Part shown: positions 63,576 through 64,000 of the stretch, piece after piece
Position numbering within the stretch: the stretch's first letter is position 1
Layout of the letters: every line of letters starts with the position of its first letter
Source of the DNA: Frankia casuarinae
GTDB taxonomy: Bacteria; Actinomycetota; Actinomycetes; Frankiales; Frankiaceae
Direction of reading: 5' to 3'
Length of the DNA: 64,000 bases
Assembly: GCF_000013345.1 (NCBI RefSeq)
Contig: NC_007777.1
Location: 4,154,001 to 4,218,000, forward strand
Program-made: the position numbers and the translations under genes
The notes under the pieces: generated by a model
The model's database searches: none
Seen by the model: the letters and a program-made list of their open reading frames with translations, nothing else
What the model was told of the DNA's origin: nothing

Positions 63576-64000
63576 CTGACCCGGTTTGGTGACGGCACGG
63601 CGCGGTGCAGGCCCGGAGCGGGAGCCGTTCAGGTGCGACTGCGTGGGTATCCGGTGGGGTATCGCGGGAGCGTGCTGCCCACGCCGCCACCGGGGATCTC
63701 CGAGCGCGACGAGCGGCTGCTGGTGCTGACCTGGCAGGCGATGGCCGACGGCACCCGCGAGATCATCCTGACCGACGACGTGATCGGCGAGCTGACCGGC
63801 GAAACGTTTGACGACCGGTACATCCCGCCACACGTAGAGTTGTCCGCCCGCATCCACGCCGCCACCACCCAAGCACTGGATCGGGGCGACTTCCTGCTCA
63901 CCGTCGCGCCCGCCCGCTCCGCCGGCACCCTCACCAGCCGGTTCACCCCGACGGCCACCGGGTCCGGCCTGGCGCGGGCGTACCGGGCACTGCCCGCCGC
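63576..64000 (+). pseudogene. Lantibiotic dehydratase-like fragment, 5' truncated, runs off the window
   Basis: The frame opens just after a TAG at 63573 and runs to the right edge. RLRGYPVGYRGSVLPTP, SERDERLLVLTWQAM, ELSARIHAATTQALDRGDFLL and SAGTLTSRF resemble the middle of the N-terminal domain of LanB-type dehydratases, which glutamylate and dehydrate Ser/Thr in precursor peptides. The several hundred residues that should precede this region are missing, and the upstream DNA is A+T-rich and noncoding. A GTG at 63633 could start a short product. Assignment is by remembered motif similarity only. Confidence 0.5.

Overview
The window is about 70% G+C with very short intergenic gaps. Its gene set points to a filamentous or otherwise GC-rich actinobacterium: Lsr2, SepH, the DUF3046-recA-recX block, the nrdJ-nrdR-LysM/lexA block, the miaB-dioxygenase-like-miaA-dapF block, a polyphosphate glucokinase and GTG starts. 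Frankia or a close relative is my best guess, by inference only. I found no tRNA, rRNA, CRISPR array or insertion sequence. Nearly everything looks like conserved chromosomal core; only the right edge looks accessory.

Left third (1-20.7 kb): a 5'-truncated acyl-CoA carboxylase beta subunit; an MFS exporter; a divergent FtsH-like membrane AAA+/M41 protein in an operon with a lipoprotein; moaA-mobA with a 4-bp overlap; polyphosphate glucokinase; the division regulator SepH; a small zinc-finger-like protein; a BrkB-type membrane protein; an LCP cell-wall ligase; an aminopeptidase P; Lsr2; a NYN-type protein; and an orphan ABC ATPase.

Middle (20.9-38.4 kb): a minus-strand cluster reads acuC (deacetylase), then patA (GNAT fused to an acyl-CoA-synthetase-like module), then a 1312-residue PAS/GAF/SpoIIE/HATPase protein whose start overlaps the patA stop by 4 bp. 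A plus-strand acetoacetyl-CoA synthetase is divergent from acuC and carries a typical acetylatable PRTxTGK motif. Together they make a compact reversible lysine-acetylation unit physically joined to a partner-switching type signalling protein. A primary sigma factor, an (alpha/alpha)6 glycoside hydrolase and a class II ribonucleotide reductase holding a 294-residue intein follow.

Right half (38.4-64 kb): nrdR, an SOS-controlled LysM membrane protein and lexA share a control region with two LexA boxes, and recA has a third. Then come hflX, an AraC regulator, a VOC protein, the miaB-LigB-like-miaA-EAL-dapF run (the EAL protein has lost catalytic residues), a complete glutamate ABC transporter gluABCD (gluC appears to start with ATC), RNase Y, recX-recA, DUF3046, the very large helicase Lhr, an ECF sigma factor, and at the edge a 5'-truncated lantibiotic-dehydratase-like fragment behind unusually AT-rich DNA.

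Two general traits stand out. Perfect tandem duplications of 15-30 bp are frequent; those inside genes are all multiples of three, while those between genes include 17- and 19-bp units. Six convergent gene pairs overlap at their 3' ends.
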